Positions 1-12,200 of a stretch of 64,000 nt of DNA are shown here, in pieces. Position 1 is the stretch's first letter; every line of letters starts with the position of its first letter. Origin of the DNA: Himantopus leucocephalus (Eukaryota > Chordata > Aves > Charadriiformes > Recurvirostridae); the NCBI GenBank assembly GCA_003993805.1, contig RSEF01000003.1, positions 87,102,817 to 87,166,816 of the forward strand, given 5' to 3'. The notes beneath the pieces are model-generated. The model was not told the DNA's origin. It ran no database searches and saw only the letters and a list, made by a program, of their open reading frames with translations. A program made the position numbers and the translations under genes.

Positions 1-3000
1 CCAGAATGTCCCCACGGCGTGGTGCAGTGCCACGCAAGACACCCACCCCAGCTCTGAGCAAGCATGCAGAGTGAACACAACAGTGGCCTAATGTCCCAGC
101 CAGGCTAGTATCTACCGGGAGGCTTCTTGAACTGCTGGGCACTGCACCACAGTAAAGGGATCTACCTCTTCCTTGGGTCATTGTGGGCGTAGCAACCATG
201 AGGTTGGTTTTCTTTTTTCAAGGCAGCGTAGATATTCAGGGAATTGCTGTTCACCATCAGGTTCCTGGGACTGCAGAGGTCCACCCAAATCACGCTTATC
301 AGGGGTTTCAAGCTTTCATCTCTACCTGTGGTAATCAGATGTGTACTTTCTGCCTGTTCTGACGGTAAAAACCTCCTGAGGAGGTTGGCGTGGAAGGCCA
401 CAGAGTATTACAGCCCTGCGCGTGAGCTCTGTGAGGACACAGATAGCCAGAGCCAGCTGAGAGCTGTAAGACCTCTGAGTAGACAACCCAGCCTCCCCAT
501 TAACCTTGGTGCATGTGCCGGACACACGACCCTTCTGATGAACAGAGCAATTTCCAAAGGGGAAACACAAGAAGACTCAATCCCCTTTGGCTGCCTTCTG
601 CACCCATCCCACCCCGCACTAAGCATCAGTCATCTGGATGAAGGCACGATGCCATTGCCTGTATAAAATCTCTGGCTCGGAGGGTCGGCAGTCTCTTTGA
701 GGTCCGACGCTGACCTGGTGTGGGAGATCCTCTCACTCACCTCCCACTGTCTTCCCAGGCTTTGGATTTGGGGGGAGTATTTAGACAGCAAATCTTTGGG
801 AACTGCATGTTACTCTGGGAATCCGCTTTGCCTGGAAGCATGCGCCTTCAGTCTCGGCAGGGCTCGCAGGCTGTTCACAATACACATTTTCAAAAGCATA
901 CGGGCCAAAAGTCAATGAGATTTTTTTCCTGAGTAATAAGGCTGGGTTATCCAACATCAACACGCAGCTATTTCTGCAAATGTGTGACAACATGCCACAA
1001 ACCTGCGGAGCAGTCTTCCCAAGAAATGCCACCAATGCATTAGGCTTTCTGCCACGATATTCTGGGCTTACGAACAGGCGAGGCAGCCTGGGACCGACTC
1101 AAGAGCTGAAGCAAAAGCTGGGGTTTGCCTGGGAGCAGCATTCTTCTCTAAATTAAAAACCCTGATATTTTATACTGTGGAAGTCAGTCTCGGAAAATGG
1201 GGGGATCCGTCAAGGTAAAGAACAATTTAGTAGTTTAATTATGAGCCCTTTAATGTCTTTTCATAATCAGTTAATAAATACCTTAACAATAAAATTGAAT
1301 TTAAGCTTTTAATAGGCTGTGTTGGATTGAACCTAAACAAAAGAATTAGCAGCTCCAGGCATTGTGCAATAACTTCTCACTGCTTGGTGCCAGGAGAAAC
1401 AAAGCATTTCAAGTACATTTTTTTGTACCTCACTATAATAAACGCTTGTAATATTCCCCAATTTCTGGAGTGTAAGATGCAGATCTTATTTATCACAGTA
1501 TGTGACACATCTGGCACATGGATCAGGAAACAACTGTTTTACTTCATTTCTGTCATCACCTTCCAACAGATTTCTTTCACATTCCAATTTGGACGAGAGA
1601 ACTTGGACTTTCTCTCCATAAGTTCTCCATTAACAGTTTCACAGCAACGAGCACTATTGGTTCGTTCTCCTTCCACAGCAATTAGTTACACCAAGCTGCA
1701 TATTTTGACTTTTATTACAAGCGAACATGTAAAATTCCTGGTATTTACTCCTATCTGCTCCCAGCGCCTCTGTCGCAGGCAGAGCAGAGAGATGCTTGCT
1801 GACTGTCATTACCTCCCTTTAGTACCACTTTCAAGCAGCGTTGCTGCCTGGATGCGCGTTGCCGGTTTCTGCCGCCTCCTGTCACTGTTATTAACATGTG
1901 TTTTATTTACAGTAGGGCTTTTGTTATGTCACAGAGTGTGTTTCGCAGCTGAAGAGAGCGCTCTGTCTTCTGCTTGAGCAGGGGCAGGCATATCAAACTC
2001 GCCGAGATGGGAGCTTTGCAAGCTGCACAAACGACCGTGCACTAATAAAGCTTGAAAAGCTTGAATTACACTGGAACCCACAAAAATTTTCAAATTAAAA
2101 AGCCATATTTAGAGGCCCCCTGTGGACCATGATTTTATTTAGTTTAATCCCCTCTTGAGGCCAATTAGGTAGACACCCTTCTGCACATGCACACACCAGG
2201 ACAAAAAAAAATAAAATATATAAGACTAGTTAAAAAGGGGGGGTAGTATATCACTCATCCATTCAAAGACTGAAATTCTTTTCCCTTCTGTTGTCCCTGA
2301 AAATAACGTGGCTGTCAGAAATCAATAAAAGTACACGCAAACAGTACTCATTTTATTTTTCTAGGCTGTGCTTTAACTTTCCCTTGTTTCTTTCTGCAAC
2401 ATCTAGTAAATTTTCACTGTCGCATACTGTTTCACCAAATGTATAATAAGCGCAAAACCTCCAGTGTTACTGGCAGGGAAGGGCCGGATGCCTTGTTTCT
2501 TAGCCTGGGAAGTAAAGAGGTGCTGTGAAAATAAATTCCTCGGGCAACTGATTGAAATTAATCATCCCTGTGTAAAGTGCGTGCACGGGGTGGGATAAGG
2601 ATGCGCTCCACTTTCCCTAGCTGAGTCCCGTTAAGCGCGATAGGCTTGTCCCAGCAGTGAGCCCAGAGAAAGTCTGACACTATATGCACAGATTTAATTC
2701 ACCCCTCTCCATAATATTTTTTTTTTTTTTTTGCATAAACTGTTGGCAAGGAGCTGGCTTCCTCGCTGCTGCTCTTTGCATCAGAAACTTTGCAAACTTT
2801 GTCTCCTTTGTACCAAGTGGCAGACACCACATGTCCCGTATGAAAAAAAGGAGTTAATAAAACGCACGCTGCAAATATAAAAGAAGGTCAGAGGTGATGT
2901 TTTGGTAATGAGGACTTCTCCAAGTGGGGAAAACAAAAGATCAAAGTTATTGTAACTGTTACAGCTGTCTACAGCAATGGGCAAATAACAGATAAATATC

Positions 3001-6000
3001 CCTGCTACCCCACTCCCGCTTTCACTACTGGAGTGGGTTAAGAGCCCAAAATAATAAGTTCTTAAAACTTTGTCAGATATTTAGCAACAAAAGGACTTTT
3101 CCTGAAGGTAGCACGCTTGTGCTGAGGTGTTTACTGGAGAGGGTGTCTCCTGCCCGGATAAAACAGCCGTCACGGCATGTCCTGGAGCGAGCAGCCTCTT
3201 GGCCTGGGCGGGGGGCTCGGGGCACAGACAGCGCAGGGATCTGCAGAGCAGCCCCCAGCGCATTTTGGGGGCAAACATGAGCTATGGCTAGGAGCCGCAG
3301 GCTGCCGCTGCAGTACAGGAAAAGCAAGGCCTGGTATGCAAAAGGAAAAGCCGATTCGTGAAATTCAGCAGCTCAAGTGAATTTTCAGGATAAGCATCTT
3401 TCTGATTATCCGGGGAACTGCACGGGGTCTGTGCTCAGATACACTGACTTAAATCCTCAAGACCAACATAATGAAAACAAGGGCTAAGGAAACGTGCCTG
3501 AAATAAATGTAATTTTACGGCACTTTAAAACAGATTAGGGCAAAAATTCTATTTTGTTTTACAGGGGCTCTTATCCTGTGCTCATTGCTGCAGCATTGGA
3601 GCAGCGCTCAGCATCTCCCATATGTTGTTTATTCTCTCATCTGCCACACAGGGGCAATGCGTCTGCAACAACTGTCATGTGCGGGGAGGCTCCTGCTTGG
3701 CTTTGTCAGAGAGATTGCACACAGGCATGGCGGGGGGCACTTCTGCCAACACGCTCTGCTTGGCATTTGTGTCTGAGAAAGGTGAAAAAAGGAAAGCTTA
3801 TTCAAAAACAAACTAAGCAAATTCAACTAGTTTTTCCAGACCAAGGATAAAGCCGCATGGGAGAATCTTTATTCAAGTTACAGCTCAGGTTAAAAAAAAA
3901 GGTCACTGAAGACAAAGGGAATAATCCTCTAAAAAGACTAAGGTTGTCATAACTTTGCAGATACTTGAAAGCATACGACACGCACACACAGACAATATAT
4001 AGACCCACCTCTGGATCTTATTCAAAGTCTGAGAAAAGATGTGCTTCAGACTCAAACTGAGACCTGGGCCAACCAAGGGAAGAAATGCTGCTGCAAAAAA
4101 TTACAGTTTGGGAACTCAGCCACTGCAGTGTACCCCAATTTTACCCTGGTCTTACTGCAATCCAGCTTTGCGGAGTGCAAGAGGATGGAGGAAAAGGTGG
4201 AAAAGACCCAACACCCTCCCAGCCAGGAGAGAAAACTGTGGACCGGATTGTCAAAGTCTTCTCCATGTCCTCCACAGGGCCAGCACCTGCCTCCCATCAG
4301 ACACCTTCACGCGCACAGAGTTGGGTCTGGGGCAGTCCCCGAGTTCAGGTCCCGGGCTGATGAAGGTAGCTGCTGCTGTAGTGATATGAATCAACAAATG
4401 CTACTGTACCTTATCTGCATCAGACAAAGGGGTTTCTTTAGACACTTCAGAGAAATTACACGTATTGTATTTTTATATATACATATGTACACACATAAAG
4501 CACACGTATTATAGCGAGCATTATAACCATCCTGCATAATTTCATGTCAACAATGCAATTTTAATTTATTCTAAAAACATAGCAGATCTCCCACTGCCTC
4601 TTAGGGCTGCAGGAACTCAAAGGCTGCAATTTACAGCCAAACACTGTGCCGGTGTGAAGGTCTGACAGAGTGCCTGGAGCGCTGCACGGACGCACAGCTC
4701 CCACCCCTCTCATGCAAACCACAGGACTGGAATACACAAATTATTTGCCTGACTTTTTTAAAATAATGCCCTTGTGAGGGGTACCTTAGGACAAGTGCAA
4801 AAGCAGAGTCTGTAGGACACTTAACTGGAAAAGATGTCTCTGACTTTTTGGGTTTCCCAGCATCTGTAAATTAGGGAGGCAGCTATTTTTTTTGTCTTCT
4901 GGAGAAAGCAAGCCCTAAGTCCTTACCCAACCCCCTCCCATGGAGAAAGGAGCAGGAAACTGCATGCTGAAATTCATTGAGTTTCCTCTACCCTACATGT
5001 GTTACTCCCCTGTAGGGGAGAATGGGGCCTTTTATACCTCCATAGCTCTGGGCTCTTTGAGAAATGAAGGGAACACATTTATTGGTACAAGGTTTGGTGT
5101 TTATTGATGCTACCCATTTTTCACCAGGTTTAGCACTCTGTGGGGAAGGCACACGGGCTTTCCAAAACACATTTTATAATCAAGCCATTTCAAGGTTTAT
5201 GCGGTATAATATGTTTAACTGTTGAATTGTAAATAAAAGTCACTGCCCAATGCTGAGCCTCCTTCAAGGCATTATAGTCAGCTACATCTTTAATTATCTG
5301 ATTTATAGGCAACCCGCCAGCACTGTTGCATGTGTTACATGCAGATGCTCTCTACCTGGCAGATGTAGCATGCACAATTATCCTTCTAGAAGGGGTTGTG
5401 GGCTTAACCTACCCCTGCCTCACCCTTGACTCGGCGAACAGGGGAAAAATCCCTTTCCCACTGTAAAAACAAAACATATTCCTGCCCTATCCTCTTCTCA
5501 AGTAGGCCTTCACTTTTTAACAAACCTGCCAAATGATTTGCCCTCCCTGCTGGGTGTTTTTTAAAGGATGCCTTCTGCTCGCCAGGAGGCTCCTCCTGGC
5601 CCTCCCCAGCAGCTTCGCTCCCTCTTGCGGCAGAGCCCAGGGGATTTATTCCCGGCCAAGGGCCAGGGAGAAAACGCAGCTCCAGATCTCCTGGGGGAAG
5701 GTGTTTTAGGAGGCAAAACCACAGGCATATGCATAAAAGCCTAGGCACCCCAGCCCGCACCAGATATTTCCCAGACCGTATTCCTGATATAAATCAGCGG
5801 GGAATTACCTTGCTGAGTGTAAGAAATCCCATGCTGGAGTTCAACAGAGGAGACACTGCTGCCCATCTCTCTGCAGGCAGAGCTCCCCGGCTCTTTCTGG
5901 AGGCCGTGCACAGGGCTCCGTTTGATGAGGCATGAGGAGTATTAACCGTTTCCAAAATCCTGCATCCGGTATTGATTTAACAAAGCCTGGCCCTGGCAAA

Positions 6001-7398
6001 CACTCTTAGCACAAGGAAGACTTGCAGCAGTCATTGTTCTGCCCTCGTTTGCCTTTCCGCTGCCAGCAGAGCACGGCCCATCGCAGTCCCTGTTCAAAGA
6101 CCAGTCGCCACAAGCGCTCCAACTATTTACTTCTCAGTTTGTTATTCTTCACCAAGAAGCAAACTCTTTAACGAAGGCATAAACAAATAAAAATCGTACC
6201 ATCTCAGATGATGGCTGAGAAACAGGTACCCCATCAGTTTTAGTTAGGAAATCAAAATCTGCAAAGATGATGAAGTAGCTCTTATCTTTTATGACAGCAC
6301 AACCAGATCAAACACTTTTCATGCCAAGAGAGAAACCCACAGGGGGGAGCTCTCCTTTGCAGAGATTCATTTGCTATCTGGCATTGATGTGTTACTTAAT
6401 TTATTGACCCAGAGAGGATCGAGAATCCAAAGGCAGTACAAACTATGCATTCTGCATAGGTTCTTAGGAAGAAAAAGAGGTTTTCGCCTCTTCCTTTTTA
6501 TCACTGTTTCTGAAATGGACGCCCCTGTCACGGTCTCAGTATATTGTCACAGTACAAAAATATTCAGGTCAGTTAAACCTGACATCTTGTCAATAGAGCT
6601 ACACAATAGGCCTTACTCTCCAGTTCATTCCTGTTGCTCACTTCGTCAGTACCAAATTCTGCAGCTGTCAATTTAAATAAATAAATAAAATAAATTGCAT
6701 GGTAACATGCTCTTTAATCCTTATTCTTCCTTTCAAATTCAAAAAGCAATCAATTTAATGGAAAGGTGGTAAGGGGGTAGCTCAAATAAGATACACAGAG
6801 AATGGGTTAATATTTTCCCTTTTTTTTTTTACCGTCTTAGTGCTGCTCAGAGATTTCATACTCTTGCATGTGAAGGCTACAGTAGGCTACAAGGGATCCT
6901 GTAAAAAAGACATACCAAGACCGGGTATGGAGACCTCCACTGAGGCTGTCTTCTGCAGACCATGGTTAGGAAGGAGCGAAGGACAGCTCAGCCTGAGAGC
7001 CTTAATGCAGCGGGACCCTTTCCCTGACATCTAAACTTTGTATCCCTTGATATCCTCCTGATGCATGTGCGGAATCTCTTTTCAGGAAGGCACATCACCC
7101 TTGAACAGCCTGTTTTTCGGAGTCCTAGATAATTAGAAAAAAAAAAAAAAGGAATGTAATTTTTCTACAGAGCAGTAGATTCCTTAGAATATGCTCTCCC
7201 AGTGGAATCAACAGGAGGCTTATGTCTAACTTCAGGGCAGTAAGATCTTCCCAACCACTAGTTGGGCTGGGACAAGAGAAACTGAAGTTCAAATCCTTCC
7301 ACTTCCAGGTGCTCTTCTATCCACGACAATGCTTTAGTCAATGAGTCAGTTATCCCGTTTCGCCTTTTCTGTCTTAATGAATGTTCATTCATTTACAG
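1..7398. other. Noncoding upstream DNA with AT-rich candidate conserved elements
   Basis: I see no exon or repeat I can support. Open frames here are short or, like the 216-codon one at 1327-1977, lack any domain. Stretches such as 1140-1330 and 2030-2170 are rich in TAATTA- and TTAAT-type words and look like slowly evolving regulatory DNA. Poly-T of 16 bases lies near 2717. Confidence 0.4.
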
Positions 7399-7472
7399 AA
7401 GCGGGGCAGCTTCCCTGTGATTGCTGCTAAAGCATTTCTCTGGGTGCCAGAGGACTTTGGACAGCTCAGGAG
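7399..7472 (+). other. Orphan exon-like segment
   Basis: A 74-bp segment lies between a good acceptor (cattcatttacag) and a consensus donor (CAGGAG|gtaagt). One frame is open throughout and reads KRGSFPVIAAKAFLW then VPEDFGQLR. I do not recognise the peptide and see no partner exon. It could be a 5' noncoding exon of the kinase gene, an exon of a noncoding RNA, or chance. Confidence 0.2.
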
Positions 7473-8691
7473 GTAAGTTTCTCCAACAGTCCATAGGAAA
7501 GCTTTAGCCACTAAATTGTTATTTGCTTGGTCCTGTAATCTCTCTTTCATTTTCCAATCAAATTCTACCCTGGAGCAGAGAAATAATTCTCATGGGAATT
7601 GGTACATTCCTATGAAACATTAGTTTAGTATTTGCCTACTGAAGACTTGTTTCATTTAAAAAATCCCAGCTTGTTCCAGTCTTACAAATGACAGTGGGTG
7701 GTGGCTACTCAGGTTGGGATTGGTATTGCTAACTGCAGTCGGCTTGGTGAAATCTCACATAATAACCAAAGCCTCTGAAAGAAGAATTGCACAGTCTGGG
7801 ACATGTTGCACCCGATTACTATTTGCACCAAGTCTGCTGCTATTTACATGCTTCTTAATGCCCATTTGAGTTGTTGGCAAAGTAGGACCAGGAATTCAGG
7901 TTTTAATTTGGGGGCACACGGTGCTCCCAGCTCTTGATGTGTTACGCAGGGTTCCACCATACTGAAGCTTGTGACTCCTATTTCACCCTCCTTAATTTCA
8001 GCAACTGGTCCTGCAGGAATATGTGCTATCAGACAGTGGGATGTCATCAGCACTACCCTGCATGACACTTCTTTCCTCAGTTCAAAGTCTTCCAACTGGG
8101 GCTCCATTTGATCAGAGATTTACTGCTTTCACATTGTCTAGATATCCTGTGGATATCCTTGACTTACCAGCTGCCGAGAAATTAATATGAAGGCTGAAGA
8201 AATCATGCCAAACATTCGCAGTTCTGACAGGTCTAGAACTTCTTTCCACAGCAGTGCTCAAGCACTTGAACTCTTTAGTAATAAAAATACTGGCTAACTA
8301 ATTAAAAAGCAGAAATACTTTAAGTTGCTACCCACTGAAAGAGCCCCATTATTTTTCTTTACCTTATTTCCTACCAAAGGAATTTTTCTCACAGATTTAT
8401 TACATCAAATTTTGTGATTGTCTTAAGAGACTATACAAGCAAAAATATAAAATCCCCCATATATGCAAGTAGAAGGGTATGTTTCTTGAATATAGCCCAT
8501 CTTGACTCTTCAGCTTATTATTATTAAAGTCATGACCATGCATCCTACAGAGTTTCCTAATCTATTTACTGGTCTTCACATGTCTGCTGTGGGAGTTAAC
8601 GTTTTTCTAATGCTTTTCATTTCCTTTTTAAATGGTCAAGCACAATTTTGGTTGTGGTTTAGTCCCTTTTAATGGACTCCTTAATTAAAAT

Positions 8692-8804
8692 CCCACTGGA
8701 CATGATCCTCAGCAACCTGCTCTGGCTGATCGTGCTTGACCAGGTAGGTTAGACGAGATAACCTCCAGAGTTCCCTTCCAAACCTATCTATTTCATGGTT
8801 CTGT
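8692..8804 (+). mobile_element. CR1 LINE 3'-end fragment
   Basis: The sequence has the typical CR1 tail: GATGATCC-like and GACCTCCAGAG-like segments, then TTCCAACC, ending in a degenerate ATTCTGTG-type octamer (TTTCATGGTTCTGT). It is sense to the plus strand. A second near-identical copy follows the N at 8805 and is probably an assembly duplicate. Confidence 0.7.
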
Positions 8805-8919
8805 NCCCCACTGGACATGATCCTCAGCAACCTGCTCTGGCTGACCGTGCTTGACCAGGTAGGTTAGACGAGATGACCTCCAGAGTTCCCTTCCAAACCT
8901 ATCTATTTCATGGTTCTGT
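8692..8919. repeat. Direct duplication around a single N (likely assembly artefact)
   Basis: Copies at 8692-8804 and 8807-8919 flank an N at 8805 and differ at about two bases. The pattern of a unique segment, one N, then the same segment suggests overlapping contig ends that were not merged. Confidence 0.85.
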
Positions 8920-9024
8920 GATATATGGCACTGGATTCTCAGCTGACACTGCACCTTTGGGCAAACCATGCTGAGCATCCCAACGGAAGGAAAGCACAGC
9001 TGTGCAAAAGATTCTCTCACATCT

Positions 9025-9238
9025 GTAAACTTGTCATCAAGAAAGTTGTGAAAAATGGGGATAGTCAAGAAAAAAACACATTATATAAATTCCTCCACAA
9101 CTTTCATAGATAACTTAGTTTATGCTATGAANGTAAACTTGTCATCAAGAAAGTTGTGAAAAACGGGGATAGTCAAGAAAAAAACACATTATATAATTCC
9201 TCCACAACTTTCATAGATAACTTAGTTTATGCTATGAA
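9025..9238. repeat. Direct duplication around a single N (likely assembly artefact)
   Basis: Copies at 9025-9131 and 9133-9238 flank an N at 9132. They differ by one substitution and one single-base deletion. Confidence 0.85.
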
Positions 9239-12200
9239 AGTTGCATGCTGCTTATTTGGAGTATTATGTTTTTGTTAGATCACCCAGACAGTATTGACAT
9301 CTCTCCTTTTCTCATCTGGAAGTAAGGACAAGAAGAGCTGTCTCCTTCCAGACTGATTAACCCCTCAGTAAGAAGGAAACCCAAAAGGTGGATGCTCTTT
9401 TCCCACTGCAGGAACCAGATGTCAGTAAGACCAAGGATTCATGCTTTCTCCTAGCTCCTTACACTTCAGCCAGGTACAAGTGACTAGACTCCAGCTTGCC
9501 TGAAAAATCATACTACTGGAGAAGCTTGGTTATCACCAAAGCACTGGTTATCGATTTGCAAGATCACAATAGGGAATTCACTCACCCAGAAATTGTGGGG
9601 CTGGCAAAGACAAAGATCTCTTCAGCTTTCATTTTTGTCTGTGGTCAATGACCATGCACATGGTGGCCAGCTGGCCTCAAAACAACGCCACTGTAATAAA
9701 GCAACCTGTAAACGGCATGTTACATTGCTTGCAAAAGATAATTCGGCAAACAGAAGATGCAATTCAGTACAGAACTCTATTACTTCAGCTGGTAGATGGA
9801 CAAGCAAGAACATGGACACTGTAATATAAAGTAATGATTTGTATTCTTGACATAACAAAAACAAGCACGGATCTGTACAATTTGTGGTCCTTATATGTTC
9901 AGTATGTCAGTGATCTTGGGTGCAGGATAGATAGTACCACTCCTACACGGTACTGCATGCCTGGAAACTCTGGATGGTGAGGGCTGAAAGAGAAAAGAAA
10001 ATTAAGAAGAAATCTCACAGTCACACAAACTAATGGCTCTCATTTGCCTCTTTGCCGCCAGCAGTATATTAAACGTGTGAACACAAGCAAAATGTCTAAG
10101 AAACTATTTTTTTTGTAATTGTCCACCCTTCTCTTGGTCTCCAGTGATGATTATTAACTGAAGTTCCAACATATGTTTGCATTAAAGTGTATCAGGAAAT
10201 GGTATGGTCTCCACCCATCTTCAGTGGGATTTCAGGACTATTTATCGGCATTATTCTGCTCCCATTTCAGTGAGAGGTAGTTTTTCATTGACTTGAGCAA
10301 GGACAGCATTAGGCCTATACTGAGATTTTTAGGGGAGAAAAAAATTGCCCATTACCACTGGCTCCAAACACTAACAGTATCATTTTCTTATATTCAGAGC
10401 AGTAAAGAAAATATAAAACAAACAACAAAAAATTGTCAAAAAAGGGAGTTCATTCTAAGTTCAGTCCATTAAGAATTTCAGTTTGATACTGTTGATTTCC
10501 CCTGGGTTCAATAAAGATAAAATCACAAAGAAAGAGCATATCTTTCCTTTTCCAAAAGGCATTAATGAAGAAAAGTAATAATGAGATCTGACTTTATCTA
10601 ATCAATGAATAACTCCAGCAATACAACTTTGTCTCCTGAAGTCATCAAGCTGCTGAGAATCATAATGTTACATGTAAAACTTTACAAAGATGCAGTGATA
10701 AAAGCTGTTTTAAAATTAACAGGCTATCAAGGGCACAGAATTATCTTCACACACGTGCTCAGCGCACTGAGGAGTGGTTTCTCTCTGAGGTCAAAACTCC
10801 TACATGGAAGGATCTACATGACAGTGTCTGTGGGCAAGAGGAGGGTCAAAGCTCCCACTGTACTTCATGAAGACCTTAGTACAGTTGGACAAGCATTGGC
10901 ACTGATTCATTTCATCCTTAGCTTGTCACCGAGAGCTCAGTCCAATGGACTAATGTTGATGTCCAGTGTCATTTGAGATGCCCCATGGTATCCTAGACAA
11001 CCTCCTGGGGCTGGCAGATCTGACATGGGACCCCAGGGATACCTGTGACTGTCTTGAGCAAAAGCTGAAAGCTGACAGGCTACCTGTGAGCAATTCAAAC
11101 ACCACTAGGTGCCTAAGTTTAGGCAACTGAGCCCCTTTACTGCCCCCCATGAGAACGCCTAATTGTAAATTACTAAGTTAAGGTGTGTTATTCTTGAACT
11201 TAACCCCACCAAAGACAGCTGGAGATGCCAAAGAGGTCAAATAGTAAAATAAATACCCACAGCAATGCCCCCTTTCATGAATGCGTAACAGTTTGGTCCT
11301 TCATCAGGCTATAGGTAAACAAGTAAAACAATCCAGAGGCTGTGCTCTTTGCAGTCACCTTGATGAGTATCTTGCCCCAATCACAAAAAAAAAACCAAAC
11401 CAACCACAAAACCCAAACCCTCCCAGCTCTTCACAATCTGCACTGGATGCTTATGTTTTTGAGAGTAAAGCTGAAAGTTTTATTTTTGGCCTTGAAAGTT
11501 AAGCTGTGCAAAATCGGGTAATGTTGGAAATTAGCATGGCATTGTCTAATGGTGCATTGTTAGAGGTCTGCTTCCCTTCCTTCTGTCCATTTGCACCCTC
11601 GTCCTTCCTGGGAGTGATGCAGTACAATACTTTTTGTGTGTCCGTGTTTTCCCATCTATGGCAATGCAAAAATGTTTTGGTTTACTGCATTGTTTATTTC
11701 TGGCTATCTGTTCCTAACTGCTCTCTATGTGATAGTAACCAGCTCAATAATTTCCATGCTCTCTTGAACTGTGATGGTACATGCAGCTACTCCATTTTTT
11801 TTCTTTTCTGAAATAACTTTCTTCTATCCCCTGCAGATTTGTAATTTTTTCTGCTTGCAATTGTTTTCCTTTAACAATCTGGTAACAGATCAGTCTTGTT
11901 ATGAAAATTCATGTTCAAATATTTATAGATTTGCTGCCCAGCATGTATGTTTTTTTAATGAAAAATATTTAGAGTAATTTTGAAACAGAAAAAAAGTAAA
12001 GTGATATAAGAGAAAAAGAACTCCAGTTTGAGCAAAAAGCTTTGAAACTCTTCACTTTTATCAGCAATCTGAATCCAACTCACACTTCTGACCATAAATC
12101 CTTAGTGTATTTATGTAATGAGCTGAACATTTGAGCTCAGTTTCCAAAAGATGAGTATAAACATAATCCGTGGGCACTTTTGGTGGTAGATGTCAAATAT

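Noticed and set aside
1327..1977. 216-codon open frame
   Set aside because: The translation has no motif and odd composition, and no splice or promoter context supports it. The DNA looks like noncoding AT-rich sequence.
10605..10976. 123-codon open frame
   Set aside because: No recognised domain, a single isolated frame, and no supporting splice sites.
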